Origin: CAVWDI01 sp963753725
GTDB taxonomy: Bacteria > Chloroflexota > Anaerolineae > Anaerolineales > UBA4823
Direction: 5' to 3'
NCBI GenBank assembly: GCA_963753725.1
Contig: CAVWDI010000001.1
Location: forward strand, 868,001 to 932,000
Length of the DNA: 64,000 nt
Shown: positions 1 through 8,208 of the stretch, one piece after another
Numbering within the stretch: the stretch's first letter is position 1
Layout of the letters: each line of letters starts with the position of its first letter
Translations under genes and position numbers: made by a program
Notes under the pieces: model-generated
Seen by the model: only the letters and a program-made list of their open reading frames with translations
Told to the model about the DNA's origin: nothing
Database searches by the model: none

Positions 1-437
1 GCTTCTAGCGCTGCAATACGCGCTGAGACCTGATTGTAAGGTTCAAACTCGTGTTGTAACGCACGCATCGCGCCTGGTTCGTCGGGGAGATAGCTCTTTG
101 GCATGCGCACGTCCGTCGGACAGAAAATGCATTCCCCCGGACAAGGATAAGGTTTTGTCAGCACTGTTACGGTAGTTACACCCGATAGCGTCCGGACCGG
201 TTTCAAGCGGATGCGTGCCAAAAGTTCACTGTCAGCAGGTTGTTCACCCTTCTCCACTATATCCCGATAAACAGATACCAGCAGGTGTTTCCCGATATAT
301 CCACCTTCGGGGAGCGGATTTTTGCGAACCGCTTCTTTTACCTCCATACCATTTTGAATTTCAGCCAGCACATGCCGCGCCAGAGCTATTTGGTCAGGAG
401 AGTATTGGCGCTTATTTTGCCAATTTTGTACGTCCAA
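1..437 (-). CDS. Elp3-like radical SAM protein, N-terminal part (runs off the window)
   Basis: This is the N-terminal 145 or so codons of a minus-strand gene cut by the window edge. Reading the reverse strand gives a helical N-terminal region, then the radical SAM cluster segment CPGECIFCPTDVRMPKSYL, followed by EPGAMRAL and FEPYNQVSARIAALE. That order and the PKSY...EPGAMRA signature match Elp3-type tRNA U34 carboxymethyl-modification enzymes (radical SAM plus a C-terminal GNAT domain). The GNAT part would lie outside the window. An in-frame TAA lies just upstream of a TTG codon at 435-437, which is the longest start; an ATG at 345-347 would cut into the conserved N-terminal domain, so TTG is preferred but not proven. 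The family is well supported. The exact bacterial subgroup and substrate are not. Confidence 0.8.
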   Translation of the reverse strand, partial: MDVQNWQNKRQYSPDQIALARHVLAEIQNGMEVKEAVRKNPLPEGGYIGKHLLVSVYRDIVEKGEQPADSELLARIRLKPVRTLSGVTTVTVLTKPYPCPGECIFCPTDVRMPKSYLPDEPGAMRALQHEFEPYNQVSARIAALE

Positions 438-514
438 TTATTTAAACCCAATCCAACAATTATAATTTTTACTTATATTGAACAAAATTTTTTCCAACAC
501 GCTATAATTATTTC

Positions 515-1278
515 ATGGAACAGGATATTGCAGAACGCCTGATAAATCTAAACAAGCAATTTTATGGGGATTTTGCAAAACAGTTCTCGTCTACTCGCCA
601 GCGACTGCAGCCCGGTGTTAAGCAAATCATAGCACAATTGCCGCTAAATACCAGTATCCTGGATCTTGGATGTGGAAATGGAGAATTGTGCATCCAACTG
701 CACAAAATGGGTTTCCATGGAACTTATGTGGGGATCGATTTTAGTACACAACTGGTAAACATTGCGAATAATAGGTGGAAAGATTATTTTCACAGCGAAC
801 ATGTTAAACAAGCTCGTGATATCCAAAATCAAAATCCTGTATTCCTGGAAAGCGATATTACATGTGAAGGTTGGCATTCAGATTTACCAATTCAGAAATT
901 TAATTCGGTTTTCTTATTCTCCGTCCTTCACCATATCCCCAGCAAACGATTGCATTTAAGGGTATTAAAGGATATTTATCAAGTGCTTTTTTCTGGTGGA
1001 AAGTTGTTCCATTCTGAATGGCAGTTCTTAAAAGTACCCGCCTCCGTTCCAGAATTAAATCCTGGGAAACAATAGGACTTAATCAAGAAATGGTTGATTT
1101 GGATGATTATTTACTTGACTGGAGACATGAAGGTTATGGATTGCGATATGTACACCACTTTTCTCTTCCAGAATTGGAAAGCCTGGCTGTCACCAATAAA
1201 TATTCAATAGTAGAAACTTTCTTGTCTGACGGAGAGCGGAGTAATCTAGGTTTATATCAGACATGGCGTAGAGATTGA
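515..1278 (+). pseudogene. class I SAM-dependent methyltransferase, split by a -1 frameshift
   Basis: The first frame (515-1075) carries the SAM-binding motif I SILDLGCGNGELCIQL, acidic loop GIDFS, and the motif IV-like region ending HSEWQFLK, then runs into an unrelated tail and stops. A second frame resumes directly with STRLRSRIKSWE and continues to LGLYQTWRRD at 1278. The join falls at the A4 run 1030-1033. One added A restores a continuous 254-residue protein (WQFLK then STRLR), which is a sensible length for this family. The substrate is unknown; the fold resembles small-molecule or tRNA methyltransferases. It may be a pseudogene, a sequencing error or, less likely, -1 ribosomal slippage on TTA-AAA-G. 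Confidence 0.75.
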
Positions 1279-1394
1279 TATATCCAACTATTTAACACGA
1301 TAGTATAATATTTTAGTCTCAACTTTTAACTGGGCTTGGTGATATACATTTTGTAAGACCACTCAATTAAGCATTAAACCACTCATAAATATTA

Positions 1395-2123
1395 ATGCGC
1401 ATCCTGGTAATCTCTGACATTCACGCAAATCTGACAGCCCTTAAGACTGTGCTTGATCATGCTGCTGACTTTGATGCTGTTTGGTGTTTGGGTGATTTAG
1501 TTGGTTATGGACCCGATCCGAATGAATGCATCCAAAAAGTACAGGACTTGCCAGGCTTGCTTTGTATAATGGGCAATCATGATGCTGCCGCGTTAGGGCA
1601 TATCGATACGATGACTTTCAATCCGGAGGCGCGCACCGCCCTGGAATGGACACAAAAAACTTTATTCAAAGAAAGCATTTCCTTTTTAAAGAAATTGCCG
1701 GAAACCATCGAAAATAACAATGTCTTTTTAACGCACGGTAGTCCAAGACAACCGGTCTGGGAATACCTGATGGATGTCCAAACGGCGACAATAAATTTTG
1801 ATCATTTTTCTACACCATATTGCTTTGTCGGTCATACACATTTGCCAGTTACATTCACACTCGAATCAGGAACTTCATCCTCTCGCCTAAAAGTCCCAGT
1901 ACCTAATACGAGGATCAACCTGACACCCAGAATGATTATTAACCCCGGATCAGTTGGGCAGCCTCGCGATAACGATCCGCGCGCAGCTTATGCAATATAT
2001 TATCCTGAAGAGGGGATATGGGAATATCGACGTATTGAATACGATATTCCATCTGTGCAAGCTCGCATGGCATGCGAGAACCTGCCCGCACGGCATATTC
2101 TGCGGCTCGAATTGGGGTGGTAA
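1395..2123 (+). CDS. calcineurin-like metallophosphoesterase
   Basis: A 242-residue protein with the full metallophosphoesterase motif set: DIHAN near residue 8, GDLVGYGPDP near 33, GNHD near 60, a lone catalytic H in THGSPR, and GHTH near 142. These residues bind a di-metal centre and hydrolyse phosphate esters. It belongs to the small YfcE/MJ0936-like group rather than the large nucleotidases, since there is no signal peptide or extra domain, so it should be cytosolic. The substrate cannot be read from the sequence; cyclic phosphodiesters and dinucleotide polyphosphates are both known for relatives. It starts at the ATG directly before RILVISD. Its neighbours give no functional clue. Confidence 0.85.
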   Translation: MRILVISDIHANLTALKTVLDHAADFDAVWCLGDLVGYGPDPNECIQKVQDLPGLLCIMGNHDAAALGHIDTMTFNPEARTALEWTQKTLFKESISFLKKLPETIENNNVFLTHGSPRQPVWEYLMDVQTATINFDHFSTPYCFVGHTHLPVTFTLESGTSSSRLKVPVPNTRINLTPRMIINPGSVGQPRDNDPRAAYAIYYPEEGIWEYRRIEYDIPSVQARMACENLPARHILRLELGW

Positions 2124-2217
2124 TCGAGTTCTGATTTTGTATATGATTTGGGGGAACAAATTTTGAAGTTCAAGCGTCTCCAAGAAAGACTAAACCATAA
2201 ATAGGAGGAATGCTGAA

Positions 2218-3189
2218 ATGAAAAACACTCACAACAGACATATCAGCCAGTTACTTTTAATCTTATTGTTCTCAGGGCTTGTTTTAGGATCCTGCGCGTC
2301 AGCTCCCAAATCCTATGGCGAAGCTGTTTATGAGGAAGCCGCTGCAGAATATGAAGCCGCGCCGCAAGCCATGTCGAAGGATATGGAATATGTCGAAGAA
2401 GGAAGATCATTTTCCAATTCCGCTCCAGATGAAGTTCAGAGGATTGTCATTAAGAACGCCAGCATAACCATCGTTGTCGACGATCCAACAACCACTCTGG
2501 ATACTGTCAGCAAAATGGCTGAAGATATGGGAGGATTTGTAGTCTCTGCAAATCTCTATCAGAGAGAATTGGAAAATGACCTGACTGTCACTCAAGCGTC
2601 CATCACTATTCGCGTTCCTGCGGAAAAACTTAACCAAGCGCTTGGCCTGATCAGAGGTAGTAGCGAACAAGATCCACTAAACGAATCTGTCGAGAGCCAG
2701 GATGTAACCAGAGATTATGTCGATCAGAAGTCACGACTGCGAAACCTGGAGAAAACAGAGGCTCAATTATCAAAGATCATGGAAGAAGCTGACGAGACAG
2801 AAGATGTCCTGGCTGTTTATAGTGAACTGGCTCGGGTCCAGGAACAGATTGAAGTCACCAAGGGACAGATCCAGTATTACGAACAATCCGCAGCGATGTC
2901 CATCATCAATATCGAAATCCTGCCGAATGAAGCAGTCCAACCTTTAACGATTGGAGGCTGGCAGCCTGCAGGTGTAGCGAAAAGCGCGGTCCAGGCATTA
3001 ATAAATGCACTCACATTCATTGTTGATGCTGCGATTTGGATCGCCATCTTCGTCTTACCCGTCCTGCTGGCTCTTTTTATTATTTTTGTAATTCCCCTCT
3101 ACCTGATCATAAGAGTGATTCGGCGCAGGCGAAAACAATCTAAAAAAGAGGGTACCTTAAAAACTAATGAAGAATCAGAAACCGAATAA
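2218..3189 (+). CDS. DUF4349-type membrane-anchored lipoprotein
   Basis: A 323-residue protein with an N-terminal lipoprotein signal (basic start, hydrophobic core, lipobox LVLGSC with Cys about residue 26). An acidic low-complexity stretch to about residue 65 follows, then a DUF4349-like domain (TITVVVDDP..TLDTVSKMAEDMGGFVVSAN pattern) with a charged, probably coiled-coil segment around 165-215 (RNLEKTEAQLSKIMEEADE). It ends in a long hydrophobic segment, about 255-300, and a basic tail. It is therefore anchored at both ends and exposed outside the cell. A strong ribosome site (AGGAGGA) lies about 8 nt before the ATG. The function of the family is not established. Confidence 0.75.
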   Translation: MKNTHNRHISQLLLILLFSGLVLGSCASAPKSYGEAVYEEAAAEYEAAPQAMSKDMEYVEEGRSFSNSAPDEVQRIVIKNASITIVVDDPTTTLDTVSKMAEDMGGFVVSANLYQRELENDLTVTQASITIRVPAEKLNQALGLIRGSSEQDPLNESVESQDVTRDYVDQKSRLRNLEKTEAQLSKIMEEADETEDVLAVYSELARVQEQIEVTKGQIQYYEQSAAMSIINIEILPNEAVQPLTIGGWQPAGVAKSAVQALINALTFIVDAAIWIAIFVLPVLLALFIIFVIPLYLIIRVIRRRRKQSKKEGTLKTNEESETE

Positions 3190-3312
3190 AGATTGAGTAA
3201 TAATAAAAAAATATAAACTTTGATAATTCGCTCAACAAGAACTAAACAATATCCGGCGCTTCACAGGAGCACTAATACGTGTGTTGAAACTAAAGCGCTG
3301 GAATTTGTTTTA

Positions 3313-3334
3313 ATAAGTACTTATCGGTACCGAT
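3313..3334. repeat. two overlapping 12-bp palindromes upstream of rsmG
   Basis: ATAAGTACTTAT (3313-3324) and ATCGGTACCGAT (3323-3334) are both perfect palindromes centred on GTAC, share two bases, and sit about 100 bp before rsmG. Their centres are 10 bp apart, one helical turn. This would suit a dimeric regulator bound in tandem, but no cognate regulator is identifiable and no promoter is clear nearby. Confidence 0.4.
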
Positions 3335-3432
3335 TTACATCCATTCAATTTTTTTTAATCAAAAGAAATAAAAGTTCACAATAAAAACCTCAGATCAATA
3401 CAAGGATCAAGACAGCAGGTATAATCAGATTT

Positions 3433-4152
3433 ATGGACGAATTAGAACATTATGCCCGTTCTATATTGGGGATTCAACTATCCACCCCTCAATTAAATGC
3501 TCTCCAATGGTATGAAAATGAGCTCATCGATTGGAATTCCCGCCACAACCTGACCACCATAAAAGATCCAGAACAGATTCGTGTAAAACATTTCCTGGAT
3601 TCATTAACGTGTTTGCTGGTTATGGACGATATTCCGCTTGAGGATATTGTAGACGTAGGTACAGGCGCCGGCTTTCCTGGGATCCCTTTAAAGATAATCA
3701 AACCTGAAACCCGCCTCACATTAATTGAATCCGTAGGAAAAAAAGCTAGGTTTTGCCAGCATGTCGTCAGTTCCTTAGGCCTTGAAGATGTTGAAGTAAT
3801 TCACGACCGGGTGGAAACCATTGGACGAAAACCCGAATACCGCCAGAGGTATAAATGGGCTATCGCACGTGCAGTTGCTGTCCTGCCAACCCTTGTAGAA
3901 TACCTGCTGCCGTTACTACGCATTAATGGGACTATGATTGCCATGAAAGGCGAGGATGCCCCCGCTGAAGCGCACGATGCGGAATACGCAACAAGTATTA
4001 TGGGTGGACATTTTCGTAAACTTTTTAATGTAACCTTGCCGGGTGTTGCTGAAGAACGTTACCTGGTGTTGATAGACAAAATCGCTACCACTCCTGATGT
4101 TTATCCGCGCAGAGTTGGAGTCCCGAGAAAACGACCATTAAAGTCCACTTGA
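3433..4152 (+). CDS. rsmG: 16S rRNA (guanine527-N7)-methyltransferase RsmG
   Basis: A 239-residue protein with the RsmG/GidB architecture: a helical N-terminal part with WNSRHNLTTI and the KHFLDSL signature, then the SAM-binding loop VDVGTGAGFPGIPLKI, followed by LIESVGKKARFC and the catalytic-side segment AIARAVAVLPTLVEYLLPLL. It methylates N7 of G527 in the 530 loop of 16S rRNA, a position whose loss is tied to streptomycin resistance in other bacteria. The C-terminus ends with a basic RRVGVPRKRPL segment typical of the family. It converges with the minus-strand MOSC gene 21 bp downstream. rsmG is often near parAB and the origin, but no such genes are visible here. Confidence 0.95.
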   Translation: MDELEHYARSILGIQLSTPQLNALQWYENELIDWNSRHNLTTIKDPEQIRVKHFLDSLTCLLVMDDIPLEDIVDVGTGAGFPGIPLKIIKPETRLTLIESVGKKARFCQHVVSSLGLEDVEVIHDRVETIGRKPEYRQRYKWAIARAVAVLPTLVEYLLPLLRINGTMIAMKGEDAPAEAHDAEYATSIMGGHFRKLFNVTLPGVAEERYLVLIDKIATTPDVYPRRVGVPRKRPLKST

Positions 4153-4173
4153 ACCCCCCATTGTTCACCCCGA

Positions 4174-4665
4174 TTATTCGATAAGAACCACATCTCCAAT
4201 TTTAATATCCCCAACCTGTAAGACCTTCGCATACACTCGAGACCATCCTTTATGCGACTTGTCAGAAATGCGGTCATTACCCTCTTTAAAAAAGTACTTC
4301 GCAATCGCTTTACAGGGTGTAGTAAACGATGTCACCTGGATGAAAACCTCATCTCCAATTCTGACCCGGGTTCCAGGAACCACTAAATCCCAATCTATCC
4401 CAGTAATTGTCAGATTCTCACCCAATGCTCCTGGAAAAACAGGATGCTCTTCACTTTCCAATTTAAGCAGTAATTCCAACGAATAAAGACAAAGCGCTCG
4501 TTCCAGACCGCCGTGAACTTTTTTGTTTTTTTGACTGTCTCCAACAATCCCGAAATTGCTGACGCTGCAGTTATCGACTGATTTTTTTGGCACCCCTCCA
4601 GGTGAGATGTTTATTTGAAACACGCGCCCAAATGATTTTGTGTTGTTCTTCTTTGGTTTGTTCAT
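4174..4665 (-). CDS. MOSC domain protein
   Basis: A 163-residue protein made essentially of one MOSC domain: the start FQINISPGGVPKKS, the VGDSQKNKKVHGGLERALCLYS segment, GALGENLTITGID, and the central LGVxR-type segment DEVFIQVTSFTTPCKAI. The conserved Cys in TTPCKAI is the residue MOSC proteins use in sulfur or molybdenum-cofactor handling (compare YiiM and the C-terminus of Mo-cofactor sulfurase). Its ATG overlaps the recF stop (ATGA), so it is translated after recF from the same message. Molybdopterin-linked reduction of N-hydroxylated compounds is known for relatives; the role here is inference. Confidence 0.85.
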   Translation of the reverse strand: MNKPKKNNTKSFGRVFQINISPGGVPKKSVDNCSVSNFGIVGDSQKNKKVHGGLERALCLYSLELLLKLESEEHPVFPGALGENLTITGIDWDLVVPGTRVRIGDEVFIQVTSFTTPCKAIAKYFFKEGNDRISDKSHKGWSRVYAKVLQVGDIKIGDVVLIE

Positions 4666-5894
4666 TTTAACAATCGTCCCTCTTCAATCCTCCACACCTG
4701 AGATTTATCGATAAATCCTTTATCGAAAAGATCTAGATCAGTTGTCGTCAATAAAGCCTGCTCACTTTCTTCCACTCTTGACAACAAATCCGCTCGTCGA
4801 ACTGGGTCAAGCTCGGCCAAAACCTCGTCTAACAGCAAGACTGGCCACGTGCCGGTTTTTTCCAGAATCCAATCAACCTCAGCTAGTTTTAAAGCCAGGA
4901 CCGCAGTCCTGTTTTGACCGCGTGAACCAAAATGTCCTAAATCAATGCCATTACTTAACAATCTTAGTTCATCTCTATGCGGACCGATTGTCGTAACTCC
5001 GCGCTTGATTTCTTCCCTGCGTAATTCAGCTAAAGTCAGCAAAAAATTGTTATGAATTTTTTCCAGGGATACTGTTGTTCGATCTAATGGAGTATCGAAA
5101 GGAAACGAGATTTGGTCGTAATATTTAGGGAGGGGATCAAAAGCCGGGTTATAGGTTAAGCGCAGTATTTCTTTATTTCTGGTCAAATTAGAGTGGATAA
5201 TGGCGGCAATTTTCTCCAATTCTTGTATGGCCTGAATGCGCGCATGGATAATTTTTGATCCGTCTGATGACAGGTGTTCATCCCAATACGATAACTGCTC
5301 TTCATCTCCCCCGCGCTCACCAAGCTGTTTTAATAAGGCATTTCGCTGAGAGAGAATTTTTCTATAATTGGTTAGTAGTCCTGCGTAAGCAGGGAGGACC
5401 TGGCTGATAGCGATATTAAGATATCGACGGCGATCTTCAGGAGCCCCCTCAACGATCCGAAGCATCTGCGGTGTAAACAAGACCGCATTAAAACTCCCGA
5501 TCACCTCACTGACTTTTCGTTTCACCCCATCAAAGAGGATTTCTTTCCGCATCCGGGCTGAATTATTTGAATTTCGTTTTTCTTGGATTATGCGTACTTC
5601 GACTTGATGCTTCCCGCTGGTGCCCAACTCTTTCAACGAATTTTTGGGTGCATCCTCAAATTCAGCCTTTATCCTTGCTACAGCAATCTGGTCCCTGCTC
5701 GAGATAAAATTGATCAACTGCCGCTCATTTGTGGTTTGAAAAGATACAAATGTCGCCAGGTAGTTCACAGATTCTAATAAACTGGTCTTTCCCTGAGCAT
5801 TACTTCCCACCAACAGCACTAACCCGCCAGGAACATCGATATCCAGGCGGGCGAAGTTTCGAAAGTCGGTCAGTGAGAGATGGTTAAGACGCAT
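4662..5894 (-). CDS. recF: DNA replication and repair protein RecF
   Basis: A 410-residue SMC-like ATPase. The N-terminus LNHLSLTDFRNFARLDI and Walker A VGSNAQGKTSLLES (about 30-43) are typical RecF. Near residues 300-360 come the signature region GPHRDEL and SRGQNRTAVLALKLAE, then Walker B PVLLLDEVLAELD. RecF with RecO and RecR loads RecA at single-strand gaps. Length is slightly above the usual 360-380 residues. It lies between def (61 bp upstream) and a MOSC gene (4-bp overlap downstream). In many bacteria recF sits beside dnaA-dnaN-gyrB, which are not seen here. Confidence 0.95.
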   Translation of the reverse strand: MRLNHLSLTDFRNFARLDIDVPGGLVLLVGSNAQGKTSLLESVNYLATFVSFQTTNERQLINFISSRDQIAVARIKAEFEDAPKNSLKELGTSGKHQVEVRIIQEKRNSNNSARMRKEILFDGVKRKVSEVIGSFNAVLFTPQMLRIVEGAPEDRRRYLNIAISQVLPAYAGLLTNYRKILSQRNALLKQLGERGGDEEQLSYWDEHLSSDGSKIIHARIQAIQELEKIAAIIHSNLTRNKEILRLTYNPAFDPLPKYYDQISFPFDTPLDRTTVSLEKIHNNFLLTLAELRREEIKRGVTTIGPHRDELRLLSNGIDLGHFGSRGQNRTAVLALKLAEVDWILEKTGTWPVLLLDEVLAELDPVRRADLLSRVEESEQALLTTTDLDLFDKGFIDKSQVWRIEEGRLLK

Positions 5895-5955
5895 TCAAGT
5901 GTTCAATATCTGCAATAGGATTTCCTACAAATTAGCAGGTTTTCTCGGTTGAATG

Positions 5956-6468
5956 TCAATCCGCGGGAGATACCTGATTTGGTTCCTCCTCTATCGCCAT
6001 AATTTTATCCGTCCGATCAATATAAAGTATTCCATCCAGGTGGTCGATCTCATGCTGAAATATGCGCGCCAGCCATCCTTTGGTCTTGATTTTCAGGGGT
6101 TGTCCTTGCCGATTGTATCCTTTGACGACTACTGTCTTCGATCGTTCCACTTCTCCCACAAAGCCCGGAATTGACAAGCATCCTTCAGTTCCGGACACCA
6201 CTTCCTGTGAAAATTTGGAGAGCTCAGGATTTACGATGATATACAATTTTGGCGGAAAAACTTCATCCTCCTCATCCCCAAACTCAACAACAATGATACG
6301 CAGCGATACATTCACCTGTGGCGCCGCCAATCCCACTCCTGGCGCGGCGCGCATGGTCTCCACCATATCATCTATCAGAGCTTGTAACTCACTATTATAT
6401 TGAGAGACTTTACGCGCTTTTTTACGCAGTACTGGTTCCGGGAGAGTAATGATATCTAGAACCGTCAC
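5956..6468 (-). CDS. def: peptide deformylase
   Basis: A 170-residue deformylase with all three metal/catalytic motifs: GVGLAAPQ (about 44-51), EGCLSIPG (about 95-102, metal Cys) and HEIDHLDG (about 139-146, two metal His and catalytic Glu). It removes the formyl group from nascent proteins. The start is a GTG preceded by GAGGTTGAT, giving good ribosome-site spacing. An acidic C-terminal tail (MAIEEEPNQ) extends past the core. It lies upstream of recF on the same strand. Confidence 0.95.
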   Translation of the reverse strand: MTVLDIITLPEPVLRKKARKVSQYNSELQALIDDMVETMRAAPGVGLAAPQVNVSLRIIVVEFGDEEDEVFPPKLYIIVNPELSKFSQEVVSGTEGCLSIPGFVGEVERSKTVVVKGYNRQGQPLKIKTKGWLARIFQHEIDHLDGILYIDRTDKIMAIEEEPNQVSPAD

Positions 6469-6522
6469 ATCAACCTCATTTCATGTCAATTTATTTGCGC
6501 GACAATTTTACTCTGATTTTTA

Positions 6523-8169
6523 TTAATTCTCAGGGTGACTTGGTGAGATATTCAATTTTTCAGTCTGTTTATGGTAAATGGCTATCCAATCTGCGACTCG
6601 ATTACGGTCTTTGACCGCCTCTAACTCCTCTGTCCGCCGTTGCTGAGCTGACATACGCGCAAAAATTTCGGATTGCACCTGTGCAGGATTGAATACTCCA
6701 TAAAATTGGAATTTTTCAGTACCCACATTAATCGTGACCGTACCATAATTCAACATCAATCCCAATATCCCCACACGGCTGTGTTCCAGACTCAGAATAT
6801 TTTCTAATGATGCGGATTTCTTATCTTCTCGACCCAAGGGCTTCCGTTCAATATCGTAGATATGCTCCACCGTGATCACATATATATCATTGCGCCAATC
6901 TATATATTGGTATATCGAAATCCCGAATATGAGAAAGGACACAAAAAGCCATATACCAGCGGTAGTCTGGTTTATTTGCTCGGTTTGATATAGATAATAT
7001 AACAAGATAAACAACCCCACGAAGACCAATGACTGCAGCCAGATCTTTTTTAATAGGACAAACCAGTGTTTCCGGTAGGTGATTTTATCTCCCTGCACAT
7101 AACGCATTTTAATGAAATCAATAAATATATTACCAGTTGCAGTACTTTTCACCTCATGTTTGGGTAATGGTTGAGGTGTTTTTTTTGATTGTATTGATTT
7201 TTCATCAATTAACCCCAAACGCTGACCAATCACAACTTCCATAACATCATTATCAATAAGTTTCGAGAGGTCACTAGTCCTTTTCTGTTGTCCATTGATA
7301 AATTCAACCATCTGTTCAGGCGCCCGGATACGTTTCATCGGAATTTCACCCGTGTAGGTTTTTACGTTTACAGTACCGTAATCGATTAGCAGACGAAGAC
7401 TGAAAAATGATTGCACATTGGATGTAAGTATTGTGGATAAAGGCGCCTCTTGACGGCTGTCATATAACAGAATAACTTTTTCAATCCATAGAACCCGTTT
7501 ACTTGTGACTGCATAGTAATCATTTCCCCAATCACGCCACAACCATACTAACAACCCTATCGAAATCAGCAAGACCGTAAATCCAACAATCATATATGAT
7601 CTATTGGATTCTACAGTTCCCCACCCGATTAATAAAAGAAAACCAACCATAAATACCATAGGTAACAACATTTTTATGTACAAAAAGAACTCGTGTTTGC
7701 GAGTTATCATATAAACGGCCTCGTCTTCATCCAGCCATTTAAATAATTTCCTTCTCGCCATTTTCCTACTTTCTGCGGTAATTCTGAGAGAGCGGTTTAT
7801 GCGCGGATATTGTTTCAAAAGCGATAACAGGCGGGTTTTTGGTAATCTCAAATATTCCACGTCATCAAATGCAAGCGCTTTGTCTCCATGGATACCCTCA
7901 TCCAAACATTCCTGACCAAAATAATCTCCAACCGTAAAAGTGGCGTATTTTTGTCTGCGCTTACCTTTCAGTACGCTTATAGACAACGTTCCCTTTGCTA
8001 CTATATAAAAGTATTCTGCAGGGTCATTTTCAGTGTATAGAGAGGTGCCTGAGGCTAGTGAAACAAATTCAAAATCCAAAGCTAATCTGGAAATATCACT
8101 ATCATCGAGTTCCGAAAAAAGAATTTGATTTTTCAGAATATCCATAATTACTGTATTTTCTCTGTTCAT
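6523..8169 (-). CDS. cyclic-nucleotide-binding-like domain plus two membrane/PH-like modules
   Basis: About 548 residues. Residues 10-120 form a cyclic-nucleotide-binding-like domain (YTENDPAEYFYIVAKGTLSI, VGDYFGQECL). Two copies of a module then follow: a pair of transmembrane helices (about 160-215 and 370-420) leading into a bacterial PH-like domain (NDYYAVTSKRVLWIEKVILL and NDIYVITVEHIYDIERKPLG, each followed by a LxxxxYGTVxI strand). This suggests a membrane protein with cytosolic sensor and PH domains. The canonical cAMP phosphate-binding Arg motif is not obvious, so the ligand is open. The ATG at 8169 is chosen over an upstream TTG (8193) because GAGGT sits 6 nt before it. The ligand and partner are unknown. 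Confidence 0.7.
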   Translation of the reverse strand: MNRENTVIMDILKNQILFSELDDSDISRLALDFEFVSLASGTSLYTENDPAEYFYIVAKGTLSISVLKGKRRQKYATFTVGDYFGQECLDEGIHGDKALAFDDVEYLRLPKTRLLSLLKQYPRINRSLRITAESRKMARRKLFKWLDEDEAVYMITRKHEFFLYIKMLLPMVFMVGFLLLIGWGTVESNRSYMIVGFTVLLISIGLLVWLWRDWGNDYYAVTSKRVLWIEKVILLYDSRQEAPLSTILTSNVQSFFSLRLLIDYGTVNVKTYTGEIPMKRIRAPEQMVEFINGQQKRTSDLSKLIDNDVMEVVIGQRLGLIDEKSIQSKKTPQPLPKHEVKSTATGNIFIDFIKMRYVQGDKITYRKHWFVLLKKIWLQSLVFVGLFILLYYLYQTEQINQTTAGIWLFVSFLIFGISIYQYIDWRNDIYVITVEHIYDIERKPLGREDKKSASLENILSLEHSRVGILGLMLNYGTVTINVGTEKFQFYGVFNPAQVQSEIFARMSAQQRRTEELEAVKDRNRVADWIAIYHKQTEKLNISPSHPEN

Positions 8170-8208
8170 AATTTGACCTCGAGCAGAACTCAAATAGGGA
8201 CCTTGAAT

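Noticed and set aside
3313..6468. Chromosome origin near rsmG and recF
   Set aside because: No DnaA-box cluster, dnaA, dnaN or parAB is visible. Isolated TGTGGATAA-like words occur inside genes only.
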